In this document: positions 62,501 to 64,000 of the stretch, piece by piece | Position numbering within the stretch: position 1 is the first letter of the stretch | How the letters are laid out: each line of letters opens with the position of its first letter | NCBI GenBank assembly: GCA_963674685.2 | Contig: CAXXWT010000007.1 | Coordinates: forward strand, 434,001-498,000 | Direction of reading: 5' to 3' | DNA length: 64,000 nt | From: G963674685 sp963674685 | GTDB taxonomy: Bacteria; Lernaellota; Lernaellaia; JACKCT01 | Translations under genes and position numbers: made by a program | Notes under the pieces: model-generated | Seen by the model: the letters and a program-made list of their open reading frames with translations, nothing else | Told to the model about the DNA's origin: nothing | Databases searched by the model: none

Positions 62501-63667
62501 TTAGGCGAGATTTTTTTTCATTTCGTCGACCAGATCAAGGCGTTCCCAGGGCAGATCGAGTGCCGGGCGCCCGAAGAATCCTCCGCAGGCCACGGGAGCG
62601 TAGGATGTTTCACGTAAGCGTAAATGCTCGACGACGCCGGGGCTCGACAGGTCCACGATTTTTTGCAGGGCTACGGAAATATCCCTTTCGGAAACTTCGG
62701 ACGTGCCGAAGGACTCCACCTGCACGGAAATGGGATCCCGCTTGCCGAAGAAATAAATCAAACGCAGTTCGATCTGATGCGCGATGCCCGCCGCGACGAG
62801 ATTTTTCGCCAGGTAGCGCGCCATGTACAAAGCCGCCCGGTCCGTCTTGGTGGGATCCTTGCCGACGGGCGAGCTTCCGCCGAACGCGCACGCGGTGCCG
62901 TAGGTGTCGCTGATGGATTTTCGTCCCGACAACCCCACGTCCGCCGCCGGCCCGCCGATGGTGAACGGCGCGGCGTGATTGGCCAGTCTTTCCGTGTCCG
63001 CCGTCATCGATTCGGGAAGCAGACTCAAAACCGGCCCGATGACTTTTTCATTCAGCGCTGTTCGAACCTCGTCGATCGCAGCGGATTTCCTGTGCTGAGC
63101 GCACACGCCGGCGGACATCACCGTCGTGGGCAGATTGCTTTCGTAATGCACGACGACCTGCGCGGTGCCGTCGGGCAAAAGGGCGGGCAGTTCGCCGCTT
63201 TTTCGCGAGCTTTCCAGCTGCGCCGTCAACCGATGGGCCAGCCATTGGGACATGGGCATATAATCCATATCCACGCCGACCTGCTTTCCTTCGTCGGACG
63301 CATATCCCACGCACACGCATTGATTGCCCGCGCCCTTGTTGTCCACGGCGGCGGCGACTTCGGCGCTTTGTTCGCCGATGACATCCAGGACGGCGATGCC
63401 GTCGGCGTTGAAATGCACTTCGGATCCGACGTAGCCGACCTCCCTGACGACATCGCGGATAATCCCCTCAAGGCCCACGTAGGCTTTCGTGGAAAGCTGC
63501 CCGGCCAGAAAAACCATTCCCGGCGCGACCATGGCGTCCAGATCGACGCGGGCGAAGCGGTCCACGGCCAGCACCTTGTCCAGGATCGTGTCGGCGATCA
63601 GGTCGCAGAGCTTGTCGGGCTGCCCGCACGCGGCGGACTCCGCCGCAAACAATTTTCTCGAATGCAT
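62501..63667 (-). CDS. metK: Divergent S-adenosylmethionine synthetase
   Basis: 388 residues, normal length. The overall MetK pattern is present: LCDLIADTILDKVLAVDRFA, ENLPTTVMSAG, TIGGPAADVGLSGRKSISDTYG and SSPVGKDPTKTDRAALYMAR. The ATP/polyphosphate loop that should read GHPDK is GQPDK, losing the conserved His14 equivalent. The CETxxxTG segment is LDAMVAPG. The C-terminal metal/K-site residues appear conserved. It may be a true but unusual MetK or a paralogue with altered activity. Operon with the PLP lyase. Confidence 0.82.
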   Translation of the reverse strand: MHSRKLFAAESAACGQPDKLCDLIADTILDKVLAVDRFARVDLDAMVAPGMVFLAGQLSTKAYVGLEGIIRDVVREVGYVGSEVHFNADGIAVLDVIGEQSAEVAAAVDNKGAGNQCVCVGYASDEGKQVGVDMDYMPMSQWLAHRLTAQLESSRKSGELPALLPDGTAQVVVHYESNLPTTVMSAGVCAQHRKSAAIDEVRTALNEKVIGPVLSLLPESMTADTERLANHAAPFTIGGPAADVGLSGRKSISDTYGTACAFGGSSPVGKDPTKTDRAALYMARYLAKNLVAAGIAHQIELRLIYFFGKRDPISVQVESFGTSEVSERDISVALQKIVDLSSPGVVEHLRLRETSYAPVACGGFFGRPALDLPWERLDLVDEMKKNLA

Positions 63668-63837
63668 TTTGAAAATCCCCCGAAGAAATCTTTTGTCGAT
63701 AAAAGCTGCCGAAATAAGTTCGTTTATAGCTCGGACTTTAGCATAATTTCGGGAAAGAAATAAGGCTCTTCATTTTAGAACTGTCGCCTGCAAACCGGCT
63801 CATCGAGTGAATGTCCCGCGAGTCGTCAGGCGGGCTG

Positions 63838-64000
63838 TTATCCCAGCAGCACGTCTTTCATGCCGTAGATTCCCGGCTGCTTGCCCTGGAGCCAGGCGGC
63901 GGCGCGCAACGCCCCGCGCACGAATGCTTCGCGGCTGGAGGCCTGGTGCGTGAGCGTGATCTGCTCCCCGTCGCCGAAAAAATGCATTTCGTGACGCCCG
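63838..64000 (-). CDS. dapB: 4-hydroxy-tetrahydrodipicolinate reductase, C-terminal part (cut by window)
   Basis: The last 53 codons before TAA read GRHEMHFFGDGEQITLTHQA, SSREAFVRGALRAAAWLQGK and PGIYGMKDVLLG, matching the DapB C-terminus (E-H-x-V/H-x-F..G, then THRASSRxxFAxGALRAA, GLYDMxDVLGL). DapB makes tetrahydrodipicolinate for lysine and diaminopimelate. The start lies beyond the window. The gap to metK is 170 bp, without a gene. Confidence 0.85.
   Translation of the reverse strand, partial: GRHEMHFFGDGEQITLTHQASSREAFVRGALRAAAWLQGKQPGIYGMKDVLLG

Noticed and set aside
61286..63667. Calling the metK-PLP lyase pair a complete methionine salvage pathway
   Set aside because: Only two genes are visible and the MetK-like protein has altered active-site residues.

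Overview
The window is a chromosomal stretch of a Gram-negative bacterium. LpxC (lipid A), Lgt, several lipobox proteins, a full-length SecA, and a LemA/M48 pair all support this. Base composition is moderately GC-rich. Many genes resemble deltaproteobacterial or Myxococcota-type genes: MopE-type Cys repeats, an ArsA-family ATPase, DUF4388 with a receiver domain, and Asp-rich secreted proteins. My guess is an uncultured deltaproteobacteria-like lineage; this is inference, as no rRNA is present. Housekeeping genes are scattered between accessory and secreted-protein genes. Multi-gene operons are short and often joined by 4-bp ATGA/GTGA overlaps. Layout: 1-4 kb holds a membrane Ser/Thr kinase (cut by the window edge) and a GT-C type membrane protein. 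4.2-10.2 kb is a divergent cluster: a flippase-like membrane protein and a B12/radical-SAM enzyme leftward; a small membrane protein, a NodU-type carbamoyltransferase and a GT-C protein rightward. This looks like a glycan or lipid modification locus. 10.4-12.1 kb is a complete insertion sequence with 23-bp perfect inverted ends. 12.4-19.6 kb holds an ATP-pyrophosphatase pair, an MFS transporter, an IspH-UbiA fusion, lgt, an Asp-rich lipoprotein, an FKBP isomerase and an RRM protein. 19.9-22.8 kb is a decayed accessory patch (Rhs remnant, two GH25 endolysin remnants, a holin-like ORF) ending at an initiator tRNA-Met. 23-34.4 kb holds a GT-C protein, a VOC protein, SecA, a repeat lipoprotein, an Asp-rich hydrolase lipoprotein, LpxC and an SDR. 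34.4-40.7 kb mixes ordinary genes (ArsA ATPase, outer-membrane-like protein, GT-C) with gene fragments and an inverted duplication. 40.7-49.2 kb has a pseudo-receiver/DUF4388 protein, another GT-C protein, a large subtilase and an S1 protease with its catalytic parts in permuted order. 49.2-51.6 kb is an AAA-ATPase/DUF4276 pair, a candidate defence cassette, bracketed by two GNAT 3' ends. 51.6-61.2 kb holds a PKD/LVIVD lipoprotein, LemA plus M48 protease, a 1.2-kb tandem-repeat array and an FGE-like lipoprotein. 61.3-64 kb holds a sulfur-amino-acid lyase, a divergent MetK, and the 3' end of dapB. Two themes run through the window. First, at least eight exported proteins carry long Asp/Asn tracts, usually directly after the lipidated Cys but at the extreme C-terminus, followed by Cys, in the two proteases. 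Second, several dispersed, mostly palindromic repeat families occupy the intergenic regions and in one case sit inside a coding sequence. The most unusual single item is the apparently circularly permuted lysyl-endopeptidase-like protease at 47692-49176.
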